From assembly GCF_902459765.1 (NCBI RefSeq), contig NZ_CABPSP010000009.1, positions 186,001 to 250,000 of the forward strand: 64,000 nt of DNA, in the 5' to 3' direction. The notes under the pieces are model-generated. The model made no database searches. It saw nothing but the letters and a program-made list of their open reading frames with translations, and was not told the DNA's origin. Positions within the stretch are counted from its first letter, which is position 1. The number at the start of each line of letters is the position of its first letter. Source of the stretch: Pandoraea anapnoica (lineage in GTDB: Bacteria > Pseudomonadota > Gammaproteobacteria > Burkholderiales > Burkholderiaceae). The position numbers and the translations under genes are program-made. Shown here piece by piece: positions 7,141 to 16,476 of the stretch.

Positions 7141-10002
7141 ATGATGGATCCGATGTTTGAGAAGGATTACGGCACCCCGCGCCGCGAATCGACGAAGGAA
7201 GTCACGCTGGAGATCGACGGCGAACAGGTCACCGTGCCTGCGGGCACGTCGATCATGCGCGCGGCGTCCGAGGGCGGCGTGAACGTGCCCAAGCTGTGCG
7301 CGACCGACTCGCTGGAGCCGTTCGGCTCGTGCCGTCTGTGTCTGGTGGAAATCGAAGGCCGTCGCGGCTTCCCGGCATCGTGCACCACACCGGTCGAACC
7401 GGGCATGAAGGTCCGCACGCAATCGCCGAAGCTCCAGGAGCTGCGCAAGGGCGTGATGGAGCTGTACATCTCCGATCACCCGCTGGACTGCCTGACGTGC
7501 GCCGCCAACGGCGACTGCGAGTTGCAGGACATGGCCGGGGTGACGGGCCTGCGCGAAGTACGTTACGGCTTCGACGGCGCGAACCACTTCGACAGCGAGA
7601 AGGACGAGTCGAACCCGTACTTCACGTACGACGCCTCGAAGTGCATCGTCTGCAACCGCTGCGTGCGCGCCTGTGAAGAAACGCAGGGCACGTTTGCACT
7701 GACGATCTCGGGACGCGGCTTCGAAGCGCGCGTGTCGGCGGGGCAGGACCAGGCGTTCATGGATTCGGAATGCGTATCGTGCGGCGCCTGCGTGGCTGCC
7801 TGCCCGACCGCTACGCTGCAAGAAAAGTCGGTCATCCATCTCGGTCAGGCCGAGCACGCCAAGATCACAACCTGCGCCTATTGCGGCGTGGGCTGCTCGT
7901 TCAAGGCGGAGATGAAGGGCAACGAAGTCGTGCGCATGGTGCCGCACAAGGACGGCCAGGCCAACGAAGGCCACGCCTGCGTGAAGGGTCGCTTCGCCTG
8001 GGGCTACGCCACGCACAAGGACCGTATCCTCACGCCGAAGATCCGCAAAAAAATTACCGATCCGTGGCAGGAAGTGTCATGGGACGAGGCGCTCGACTAC
8101 GCCGCGTCGGAGTTCAAGCGCATTCAGGCCAAGTACGGCCGTGACTCCATCGGCGGTCTGGTGTCCTCGCGCTGCACGAACGAAGAAGACTACCTCGTGC
8201 AGAAGCTGGTGCGCGCCGCGTTCGGCAATAACAACGTCGACACCTGCGCCCGCGTGTGCCACTCGCCGACCGGCTACGGCCTGAAGGCGACGCTCGGCGA
8301 ATCGGCCGGCACGCAAACGTTCAAGTCGGTCGAGCATTCGGACGTGATTCTCGTGATGGGTGCGAACCCGACCGACGGTCACCCGGTGTTCGGCTCACGT
8401 ATGAAGAAACGTCTGCGCGAAGGGGCCAAGCTGATCGTGATCGACCCGCGTCGTATCGACCTGGTCAAGAGCCCGCACATCAAGGCCGACTATCACTTGC
8501 AACTGCGTCCGGGCACGAACGTCGCCATGGTCAACGCACTGGCGCACGTGATCGTCACCGAAGGTCTGATGGCCGACGCGTTTATCGCCGAGCGTTGCGA
8601 AGATCGCGCTTTCCAACAATGGCGCGACTTCATCGCCCGTGCAGAGAATTCGCCGGAGGCGACCGAAGCCCACACCGGTGTGCCCGCCCACCTCGTGCGC
8701 GGCGCAGCCCGTCTGTACGCGACTGGCGGCAACGCTGCGATCTACTACGGTCTGGGCGTGACGGAACACGCACAAGGTTCGACGACGGTCATCGGCATCG
8801 CTAACCTCTCGATGCTCACCGGCAACATCGGCCGCGAAGGCGTGGGCGTGAACCCGCTGCGCGGTCAGAACAACGTGCAGGGTTCCTGCGACATGGGTGC
8901 CTTCCCGCACGAACTGCCGGGCTATCGTCACGTGTCGGATTCGAGCGCCCGTGCGCTGTTCGAAGCCGAATGGGGAGTCGAGCTGCAATCGGAACCTGGC
9001 CTGCGTATTCCGAACATGTTCGACGCGGCGCTCGCGGGCACCTTCATGGGCCTGTACTGCCAGGGCGAGGACATCGTCCAGTCGGACCCGAACACGCAAC
9101 ACGTCACGCATGCGCTGGAGCAGATGGAGTGCATCGTCGTGCAGGACATCTTCCTGAACGAAACCGCGAAGTACGCGCACGTGCTGCTGCCGGGTTCGTC
9201 GTTCCTGGAGAAAGACGGCACGTTCACCAACGCCGAGCGTCGTATCTCACGCGTGCGTCAGGTCATGCCGCCGCGCGCCGGTTACGCCGACTGGGAAGTG
9301 ACGATCCAGCTGGCGAAGCGTCTGGGCTACGAGATGAACTACTCGCACCCATCGGAAATCATGGACGAAATCGCGCGTCTCACGCCGACGTTCACGGGCG
9401 TGAGCTACGAGAAGCTCGACCGTATGGGCAGCGTGCAGTGGCCGTGTAACGAAGAAGCACCGGACGGCACGCCCGTCATGCACATCGACGAATTCGTGCG
9501 CGGCAAAGGCAAGTTCCTCATCACGCAATATGTGCCGACGGACGAAAAGGTCACGCGCCGTTTCCCGCTCATCCTCACGACCGGGCGGATTCTGTCGCAG
9601 TACAACGTCGGCGCGCAGACGCGCCGCACGGACAACAACAACTGGCACAGCGAAGATCGTCTGGAGCTTCATCCGCACGATGCCGAGGAGCGTGGCATCA
9701 AGGACGGCGACTGGGTCGGCATTCAGAGCCGGGCGGGCGAGACGGTGCTTCGCGCAATCGTCAGCGACCGCATGCAGCCGGGCGTGGTGTACACGACGTT
9801 CCACTTCCCGGAGTCGGGCGCGAACGTGATCACCACCGACAACTCGGACTGGGCGACGAACTGCCCCGAGTACAAGGTGACGGCGGTGCAGGTCACGCCG
9901 GTGGCGCAGCCGTCGGAGTGGCAGCGTCAGTACTCGGACTTCAACCGTCAGCAGGAAGCGTTCCTCGGACACGACCAGACGACGGCGGCCAGCGCAAGCT
10001 GA
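7141..10002 (+). CDS. fdsA: NAD-dependent formate dehydrogenase, catalytic alpha subunit
   Basis: 953-residue catalytic subunit with a bis-MGD molybdenum site. Visible in order: a [2Fe-2S] site (Cys53, 64, 67, 81); a His-ligated cluster (His113, Cys117, 120, 126); two ferredoxin-type [4Fe-4S] sites (Cys168, 171, 174, 178 and Cys211, 214, 217, 221); the cofactor-domain cluster (Cys245, 248, 252, 280); and the molybdenum ligand Cys373 next to His374 in CARVCHSPTGYG. It has cysteine where some formate dehydrogenases use selenocysteine. The length matches FdsA of Cupriavidus and Rhodobacter. The start follows CTAGGAGACC. It completes oxalate use by oxidising formate to CO2 and reducing NAD. Confidence 0.95.
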   Translation: MMDPMFEKDYGTPRRESTKEVTLEIDGEQVTVPAGTSIMRAASEGGVNVPKLCATDSLEPFGSCRLCLVEIEGRRGFPASCTTPVEPGMKVRTQSPKLQELRKGVMELYISDHPLDCLTCAANGDCELQDMAGVTGLREVRYGFDGANHFDSEKDESNPYFTYDASKCIVCNRCVRACEETQGTFALTISGRGFEARVSAGQDQAFMDSECVSCGACVAACPTATLQEKSVIHLGQAEHAKITTCAYCGVGCSFKAEMKGNEVVRMVPHKDGQANEGHACVKGRFAWGYATHKDRILTPKIRKKITDPWQEVSWDEALDYAASEFKRIQAKYGRDSIGGLVSSRCTNEEDYLVQKLVRAAFGNNNVDTCARVCHSPTGYGLKATLGESAGTQTFKSVEHSDVILVMGANPTDGHPVFGSRMKKRLREGAKLIVIDPRRIDLVKSPHIKADYHLQLRPGTNVAMVNALAHVIVTEGLMADAFIAERCEDRAFQQWRDFIARAENSPEATEAHTGVPAHLVRGAARLYATGGNAAIYYGLGVTEHAQGSTTVIGIANLSMLTGNIGREGVGVNPLRGQNNVQGSCDMGAFPHELPGYRHVSDSSARALFEAEWGVELQSEPGLRIPNMFDAALAGTFMGLYCQGEDIVQSDPNTQHVTHALEQMECIVVQDIFLNETAKYAHVLLPGSSFLEKDGTFTNAERRISRVRQVMPPRAGYADWEVTIQLAKRLGYEMNYSHPSEIMDEIARLTPTFTGVSYEKLDRMGSVQWPCNEEAPDGTPVMHIDEFVRGKGKFLITQYVPTDEKVTRRFPLILTTGRILSQYNVGAQTRRTDNNNWHSEDRLELHPHDAEERGIKDGDWVGIQSRAGETVLRAIVSDRMQPGVVYTTFHFPESGANVITTDNSDWATNCPEYKVTAVQVTPVAQPSEWQRQYSDFNRQQEAFLGHDQTTAASAS

Positions 10003-10207
10003 GTCGGCAATCAGGCACGCGACGGCGCCGGTCGAGCGACCGCACCGCCGTGTGCCGCCACGGACAATCCGCGTCCATCGTCGGAAGCGCACAGTGCCGA
10101 CGAGCTTCGCCGTCTATTGCCAACAGACGGCGCGGCGGACGCGAGATTGGCCAAGCGAACCGGTGCAACGCATCGACAGAGAACGATCACAGGGGACAAG
10201 ACAGATC

Positions 10208-10441
10208 ATGGACACCGACAATCTGGTCAAGATGGCCAATCAGATCGGGGATTTCTTCGAGACGATGCCCGATCGCGGCGAAGCACTCGAGAACATCGCC
10301 GGCCATCTGCGTCGCTTCTGGGCGCCGCGCATGCGCATGACGATTCTGGAACATCTGGAGACAACGGACGGGCATGGCATGCGCGAGATCGTCGTGGCCG
10401 CCATCACCACGCATCGCGCCGAACTCTGGCCGCGTGGCTGA
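10208..10441 (+). CDS. fdsD: Formate dehydrogenase delta subunit
   Basis: 77-residue protein matching FdsD, the small subunit needed for assembly and stability of the FdsGBA complex. The N-terminus (DNLVKMANQIGDFFE) and the central RFWAPRMRM are family hallmarks. The ATG at 10208 follows AGGGGACAAG. The 205-base gap after fdsA is unusual: in related operons fdsC (a FdhD-type sulfurtransferase) lies there, but it is absent here. Confidence 0.85.
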   Translation: MDTDNLVKMANQIGDFFETMPDRGEALENIAGHLRRFWAPRMRMTILEHLETTDGHGMREIVVAAITTHRAELWPRG

Positions 10442-10482
10442 CATTCATCAAGACTTATCGGTGGGACGCGAGGTCCGGCCGT

Positions 10483-10522
10483 GACATCAGGCGCCGTCGT
10501 GGAAACGATTGCGCCTGATGTC
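10483..10522. terminator. Bidirectional hairpin between fdsD and EamA gene
   Basis: GACATCAGGCGC (10483-10494) pairs perfectly with GCGCCTGATGTC (10511-10522) around a 16-base loop. It sits between two convergent genes, so it probably ends both transcripts, although T-runs are lacking. Confidence 0.55.
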
Positions 10523-10544
10523 GTTGGGATACGCCATTGCCGCT

Positions 10545-11402
10545 TCAGGCCCCCAGCTTGATGAGCACCGCACCGCCGACGACCAGACCGCATGCCACGA
10601 GACGCCGCGCGTTGAGCTTCTCCCGCATGAACAGCCAGCCCAGCAGCACCGCAAAGATGGCGCTCGATTCGCGCAGCGCCGACACCACACCCATCGGCAG
10701 ATATTGCAGCGCGAAGACCACCATGCCGTAAGCGCATTGCGCGACCACGCCGGCACCCAGCGCTTCTGTCACCCGGCGGCGCGGTGCGAGGAACATGCCG
10801 CGCCATCCGCCCCGCCACTTCCACACCGCCCCGACCAGCGGCACGCTCGCAAACAAGTACGCCCAGGCGATGTACGCGAAGCCGTTTCCACCACTGGTGT
10901 TCGTCAAGCGAATGCCCAAGCCATCCACAATCGTATAAGCCGCAATGAACACCCCGGTGAGCAACGCGGCAGGCACGCTATCGCCGGACAGACGCCGCCC
11001 GCGCAACGCGAGCGTCAGAATGCCAGTACAAATGCATGCGATGCCGACCACCGCAATCCAGCGCGGAAGTTCGCCCGCGAGCAACAGCGCCGCCCCCGAG
11101 ATCAGCAGCGGCGAGATGCCACGCGCGATCGGATAGATCTGTCCGAACTCGCCCACGCGATAGGCGCGAATGAGCGCCGCCGTGTACGCCACCTGCGCAC
11201 ATGCGGACAGCAGAATGAGCGGCCAGACCTCGACCGGCGGTATCGGTAGCAACGCAATGCCGACGACAGCGGTGAGCAACTGCGGCACGGCCATCATGCC
11301 GACTTGCCAGAGACGATCAGGACTCGCGTGAAGGAAAGCGTTCCAGGTAGCGTGCATCAGTGCCGAGAGCAGCACGAGGAGCACGATGGGGGTGGTGGTC
11401 AT
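10545..11402 (-). CDS. EamA/DMT family transporter
   Basis: 285-residue inner-membrane protein with about ten hydrophobic segments arranged as two EamA repeats. The second repeat is seen in VSALRESSAIFAVLLGWLF and the C-terminal LVVGGAVLIKLG. Drug/metabolite family members export or import small metabolites; the substrate cannot be read from sequence. It is transcribed alone, convergent to fdsD. The ribosome binding site before the ATG at 11402 is weak. Confidence 0.8.
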   Translation of the reverse strand: MTTTPIVLLVLLSALMHATWNAFLHASPDRLWQVGMMAVPQLLTAVVGIALLPIPPVEVWPLILLSACAQVAYTAALIRAYRVGEFGQIYPIARGISPLLISGAALLLAGELPRWIAVVGIACICTGILTLALRGRRLSGDSVPAALLTGVFIAAYTIVDGLGIRLTNTSGGNGFAYIAWAYLFASVPLVGAVWKWRGGWRGMFLAPRRRVTEALGAGVVAQCAYGMVVFALQYLPMGVVSALRESSAIFAVLLGWLFMREKLNARRLVACGLVVGGAVLIKLGA

Positions 11403-11736
11403 GTCAATCGGACGCAGCAGTGGTGTGTCGGAAAAGGGATGACAAGGGGGCTGAGAATGGCGCTAACAGTGGCATGCCGACAGCACGGGTGTCAGCGACC
11501 CAAAGTTGTCCACACCCTTTGTGGATAACCCACTGGATAACCTGACATCGACTTCTGAGTCGCCCCGTGAACAGGGGCTGTCAAGAGCCTTGCTCAAAAA
11601 ACGGTCAGCTGAGGAACAAATATTCGGCTTGACGGTCCGCCCCCTCCCTGCTCAACGGCCCGCCTTCTCGCTTGCCGACACATGGGATGACATCTCGGCA
11701 TCCTTCTCAGTTTGGGGCGGCGGGCACGCTGCGCTT
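11403..11736. other. Intergenic region with DnaA-box-like cluster
   Basis: 334 bases without a convincing gene. It is the upstream region of the EamA gene and the downstream region of the hypothetical gene at 11737. The main feature is the cluster of DnaA-box-like sites at 11506-11540. Confidence 0.6.
11506..11540. promoter_or_regulatory. Cluster of DnaA-box-like sequences
   Basis: TTGTCCACA (11506-11514) has one mismatch to TTATCCACA. TGTGGATAA (11520-11528) is its perfect complement. ACTGGATAA (11532-11540) has two mismatches in the same orientation. Three sites in 35 bases is unusual in high-GC DNA. No replication genes are nearby, so titration or regulation is more likely than an origin. 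Confidence 0.4.
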
Positions 11737-12177
11737 TCAGGCCTCGGGGGCAGGCGACTGCGGCGTAGCACGCAACGCCGCGATCACCTGGCTCTGGCCC
11801 ATGCCAGCTTCCGGCGACTTCTGCAGTGCCAGCAGATAGCGCTCACCGAACTCGTCTTCTGCGCCGCCGGTACGACGGAACAGCCTGGCGGCTTCGTCGG
11901 CCAGTGCAATGCCAGCCTCAGCCAGCGGCGGCTCCTGTTCTTGCCACTCGTCGAGCGCAACGATCAGGCGCGAGACCGGATCGAGCCAGCGGAACCAGGG
12001 GTCTTCGGTGAACAACTGGACGAAGCGGCCGGTCGGCACCGCGCCGAAAACCCCTTCGTATTGCTGACGGTCATAGTCGATCAGCACCTTGTGCTGGGCA
12101 AGCAGTGCGGCGCGCAACGCCTGCAGGGCAGCGATCTGGGCGGCACTCGCCGGTGTGGTTTCGGTCGATTCGGTCAT
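11737..12177 (-). CDS. Hypothetical protein
   Basis: 146-residue protein that I do not recognise. It is predicted soluble and largely helical, with many Ala, Glu and Gln. The central stretch FVQLFTEDPWFRWLDPVSRL is hydrophobic and aromatic and could be a conserved core. An in-frame GTG at 12186 would add three residues; neither start has a strong ribosome binding site. It is read divergently from the LOG-like gene and is monocistronic. Confidence 0.65.
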   Translation of the reverse strand: MTESTETTPASAAQIAALQALRAALLAQHKVLIDYDRQQYEGVFGAVPTGRFVQLFTEDPWFRWLDPVSRLIVALDEWQEQEPPLAEAGIALADEAARLFRRTGGAEDEFGERYLLALQKSPEAGMGQSQVIAALRATPQSPAPEA

Positions 12178-12289
12178 CTCTGGCACCGGGTTACGTCAGA
12201 AAGGATAGGAAACAGAATTGGAAAGCGTCTGACACGCACTTTAGGACTTAGCCCATAGCCAACAGACGTCTGGATCACGATACTACACG

Positions 12290-12375
12290 GGTCTCGCAAA
12301 CACCTCGCGAGACCAGGCTTTCACTTCCCCGTGGGAGGCCTGCTTCCTCACCCGCCAACCCGGCGGGTTTTTTTT
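12290..12375 (+). ncRNA. Candidate small RNA 3' end with terminator
   Basis: A perfect hairpin GGTCTCGC/GCGAGACC (12290-12297 with 12307-12314) is followed by a second one, CCCGCC/GGCGGG (12351-12356 with 12362-12367), and eight T (12368-12375). No + strand gene lies upstream within 1.7 kb: the nearest is fdsD at 10441, already followed by its own hairpin. The terminator therefore implies either an unannotated small RNA starting after 12187 or an attenuator in the leader of the LOG-like gene. Confidence 0.4.
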
Positions 12376-12456
12376 GCCCGGACGCTGCCTCCGCGCACTT
12401 CGTTTATCATCGGCAGCGCCCTGACCTCCCCCACTCCACGTGGCTCACGTTCCGAT

Positions 12457-13029
12457 ATGACTCTTCCCCTGCGTCCCAAGACCATTGGCGTGATGGGTTC
12501 CGGCAAACAGCCGTGGCCCGAACTTGCCGTGCCGCTCGGCCGTGCGCTGGCGCTCGCTGGCTTTCACTTGCTAACTGGCGGTGGACAGGGGGTGATGACG
12601 AGCGTGAGTGAAGCGTTCTGCGCCGTGCCGCAGCGTATCGGTCGTAGCATCGGCATCGTGCCGACGGAGGCAGTCGGTGGCACGGATGATGCCAACGAAG
12701 GGCAGACGGGCGTGCCCGGTACTTTTCGCGCGGTGCCCGGCTATCCGAACCCGTTCGTCGAAGTGCCGATCCTGAGTCCGCTGCCGCGCCATCTGCCCGA
12801 CGCACCGCCCGGGACCCTCTCGCGCAATCACATCAACGTGTTGTCAAGCGATGCCATCGTCGCCCTACCCGGCAATCACGGCACGCGTAACGAAGTCGGG
12901 CTCGCCGTGCACTACGGCAAGCCCGTGATTCTGTTCGGGGAGAGCGAGCACTTCGCGGACATGCCCGCGTCGCTCGTGAGAACGGTATCCCTCGATACCG
13001 TGATGGACTTCGTCAGAACGGTACGGTGA
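12457..13029 (+). CDS. LOG / SLOG-like nucleotide-binding protein
   Basis: 190-residue protein of the lysine-decarboxylase-like Rossmann superfamily that includes LOG phosphoribohydrolases. GGGQGVM (41-47) is the nucleotide-binding loop. PGNHGTRNE (138-146) corresponds to the LOG motif PGGxGTxxE but with Asn-His in place of Gly-x. The segment at 75-125 is Pro-rich and longer than in typical LOG proteins. The ATG at 12457 is chosen because earlier in-frame starts lie inside the terminator at 12351-12375. The last 17 bases overlap the convergent gene at 13013. LOG enzyme activity is uncertain. Confidence 0.7.
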   Translation: MTLPLRPKTIGVMGSGKQPWPELAVPLGRALALAGFHLLTGGGQGVMTSVSEAFCAVPQRIGRSIGIVPTEAVGGTDDANEGQTGVPGTFRAVPGYPNPFVEVPILSPLPRHLPDAPPGTLSRNHINVLSSDAIVALPGNHGTRNEVGLAVHYGKPVILFGESEHFADMPASLVRTVSLDTVMDFVRTVR

Positions 13030-14383
13030 GCTTCGCGTCGATGGAATGGAAGCGATAGGACCAGCCAGGCGGGCCGCTCGCTGCGGGCATCCACGGCGCG
13101 TTCAGACGCTGCATCACCGACAAGTCGAGCTTCGACGTCCCCAGATAATGCGTGTGACTCAGCCCCACCTCAGCGTAACTGTCGTAGGTGTGGATCGCGT
13201 TCGGATCTTCGGTGCGACTACGGTTGTAGCGCAGCTCGACGCCGGTCGTCCCGTTGGACGTCACATCGAACGCGCGGCGCACACGCCATTGGAGCGTCTG
13301 CGTCTGCGTGGTGCCCGTCGCAATCTGATCTGTGGCGGCATTGGTGGAACCGGTAATGCCGACGGTCCAGTCGGCGTCGATGGGCAACGAATAGTTGGCC
13401 GTCAGATCGCGGTTGGTCGCGTCACGTCGCGCATTCTGCAAGTCCTGACTGAGCTTCGTGTCGAGCTTGCCGTACATCCCCAGCGGGTTGTTCATCAGCA
13501 GATTCGCGGTGCCCTGCATCTTGCCGGTGGTCGTCATGCCGCTGTTGTTCATACCCACGCTGAACTGATACGGACGGTCGTTGAGCACCTGAAGCCCAAT
13601 AGCGCCCTCGCCCGGTGTGCGGCTGCGGGTGGCGACGAAAGGCAGTTGGTCGTCGCGCACCACGAGACCGTGACGCATCAGCATGCGGATGTTGCGGTTC
13701 GCCAGGCTCTCGTGACGCGGCATGCCGCGCAAGCACGACGCACGTGCGAGAAACGCGTTGGGCGGTGCGACGTCGGGCAATGGCTGCGGCTCGGTGGTGG
13801 CGGCAGTAGCGCCTGAGGCCACAGCATCGATATCGACGGCATGGATCGCGGTGCCGTCCGCGCTCAACTCCGGCGCGACGGCAAACTCGCCTGCAGGCAG
13901 TGGCGGCGAAGGCGGAGTCGGGGAGACAACCGGCGTCGTGTCCGCAGTCTCGGCAGAGGCGGCACTCGCGTCGGCTGCTGCGACGGTTTGTGACGGATCG
14001 GATGATGCGGATGGGTCGGCAGCGGGGCTGGCCGTGTTGGGCGTTGCAGCCGCAGCCGCAGCCGCATCGGTCGCACGCTTTGCAGCCTCACGGTCGACAG
14101 CTGCAGCGATCGCGTTCGGATCGTCGCCAGCGAACATGGCAATCGGATCAGTGGACGCCCCCGGGTCCTGCACCACTGGTGGTGCGGGAGGTGGTGGGGG
14201 CGGCACGAAATACTGAGGTGCCAGTCCGCGGTCCCACAGTCCGTAGGACACAGCATTCCGCTCAGTGAAACATGGCGGATTGGGATCCGAGAAGAGAGAT
14301 TGTGCGTGCGCGCCTACCGGGATTCCGGCACTCAGACACGCGGCCAGCAGGAGGCGACTCCGCACGACCGGCTTTACTGACAT
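13013..14383 (-). CDS. Outer-membrane TpsB/ShlB-like barrel protein, shortened
   Basis: 456-residue secreted protein. Residues 1-27 form a signal peptide with a likely cut at AHA/Q. Residues 60-205 are low-complexity Pro/Ala/Ser/Thr. Residues 255-456 alternate like beta-strands and resemble the first part of a two-partner secretion transporter barrel (FSVGMNNSGMTTTG, LMNNPLGMYGKL). The C-terminus ends in Phe, as in outer-membrane barrels. A full TpsB has POTRA domains and 16 strands; here no POTRA is recognisable and only about 8-10 strands fit. The start at 14383 (after CAGGTGTCGA) is preferred over an in-frame ATG at 14425 because it places the signal peptide at the N-terminus. No TpsA partner is adjacent. 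Confidence 0.65.
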   Translation of the reverse strand: MSVKPVVRSRLLLAACLSAGIPVGAHAQSLFSDPNPPCFTERNAVSYGLWDRGLAPQYFVPPPPPPAPPVVQDPGASTDPIAMFAGDDPNAIAAAVDREAAKRATDAAAAAAATPNTASPAADPSASSDPSQTVAAADASAASAETADTTPVVSPTPPSPPLPAGEFAVAPELSADGTAIHAVDIDAVASGATAATTEPQPLPDVAPPNAFLARASCLRGMPRHESLANRNIRMLMRHGLVVRDDQLPFVATRSRTPGEGAIGLQVLNDRPYQFSVGMNNSGMTTTGKMQGTANLLMNNPLGMYGKLDTKLSQDLQNARRDATNRDLTANYSLPIDADWTVGITGSTNAATDQIATGTTQTQTLQWRVRRAFDVTSNGTTGVELRYNRSRTEDPNAIHTYDSYAEVGLSHTHYLGTSKLDLSVMQRLNAPWMPAASGPPGWSYRFHSIDAKLTVPF

Positions 14384-14586
14384 TCGACACCTGAAAATCC
14401 CACCCCGCACCGTTGCCGTCCGCAAGCGTCGCGCACCGCTTTCGACATGAGGGGGTGATGTAGCGACAAGGCGCTATTTTACGTCGATCCGATGACGCTC
14501 TGCCAGTCACGAAACACCCAAAATCCCCGGGAACTCTTTCATCGGATTGCCACTCATATCGCGTGACTTCCCCTGTAGTGATTTTT

Positions 14587-14614
14587 GCCCGCCTCGTGCG
14601 GGCGTTTTATTTTT
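14587..14614 (+). terminator. Orphan + strand terminator
   Basis: GCCCGC (14587-14592) pairs with GCGGGC (14598-14603) around CTCGT and is followed by GTTTTATTTTT. The nearest upstream + strand gene ends at 13029, with a - strand gene in between, so it may end a small RNA. Confidence 0.6.
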
Positions 14615-14630
14615 CGATTCCACATCGCGA

Positions 14631-14657
14631 AAAAAACCCGGGAAGTGGGTTCCCGGG
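14631..14657 (-). terminator. Rho-independent terminator of the aspartate decarboxylase operon
   Basis: CCCGGGAA (14637-14644) pairs with TTCCCGGG (14650-14657). Read on the - strand, the stem is followed by six T (14636-14631). It lies 90 bases after the asdA stop. Confidence 0.85.
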
Positions 14658-14746
14658 CAATGGTCGATCGCCATGGAGGGGCGACCGAGGGGGGCCAGCC
14701 GATGCCGCGTCCCGATCCGGACGCAGCACCGTCGTCATCACGGCAA

Positions 14747-16381
<1,635 letters not shown>

Positions 16382-16476
16382 TTACAACCCATAGCGATGC
16401 CGTCTTGCGGGGGCAGCGACGGACGATCGGGACGAATGCATCAATCTGATAAAAGCAATAGAGGACGGTCGTGGCC

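Larger units (their letters stand above)
14384..14746. other. Intergenic region with two opposed terminators
   Basis: 363 bases without a convincing gene. It contains the upstream region of the barrel gene, an orphan + strand terminator (14587-14614) and the - strand terminator of the aspartate decarboxylase operon (14631-14657). The orphan terminator suggests a small RNA in 14430-14614. Confidence 0.5.

Noticed and set aside
10003-10207. Remnant of fdsC/fdhD between fdsA and fdsD
   Set aside because: I checked for an FdhD-like continuation and found none; the open stretch codes for unrelated polar sequence.
11506-11540. Chromosomal or plasmid replication origin
   Set aside because: Only three DnaA-box-like sites, no AT-rich unwinding element and no dnaA, repA or parAB nearby.
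12331-12456. Longer N-terminus for the LOG-like protein
   Set aside because: The extension would translate through a Rho-independent terminator (12351-12375) and is not protein-like.
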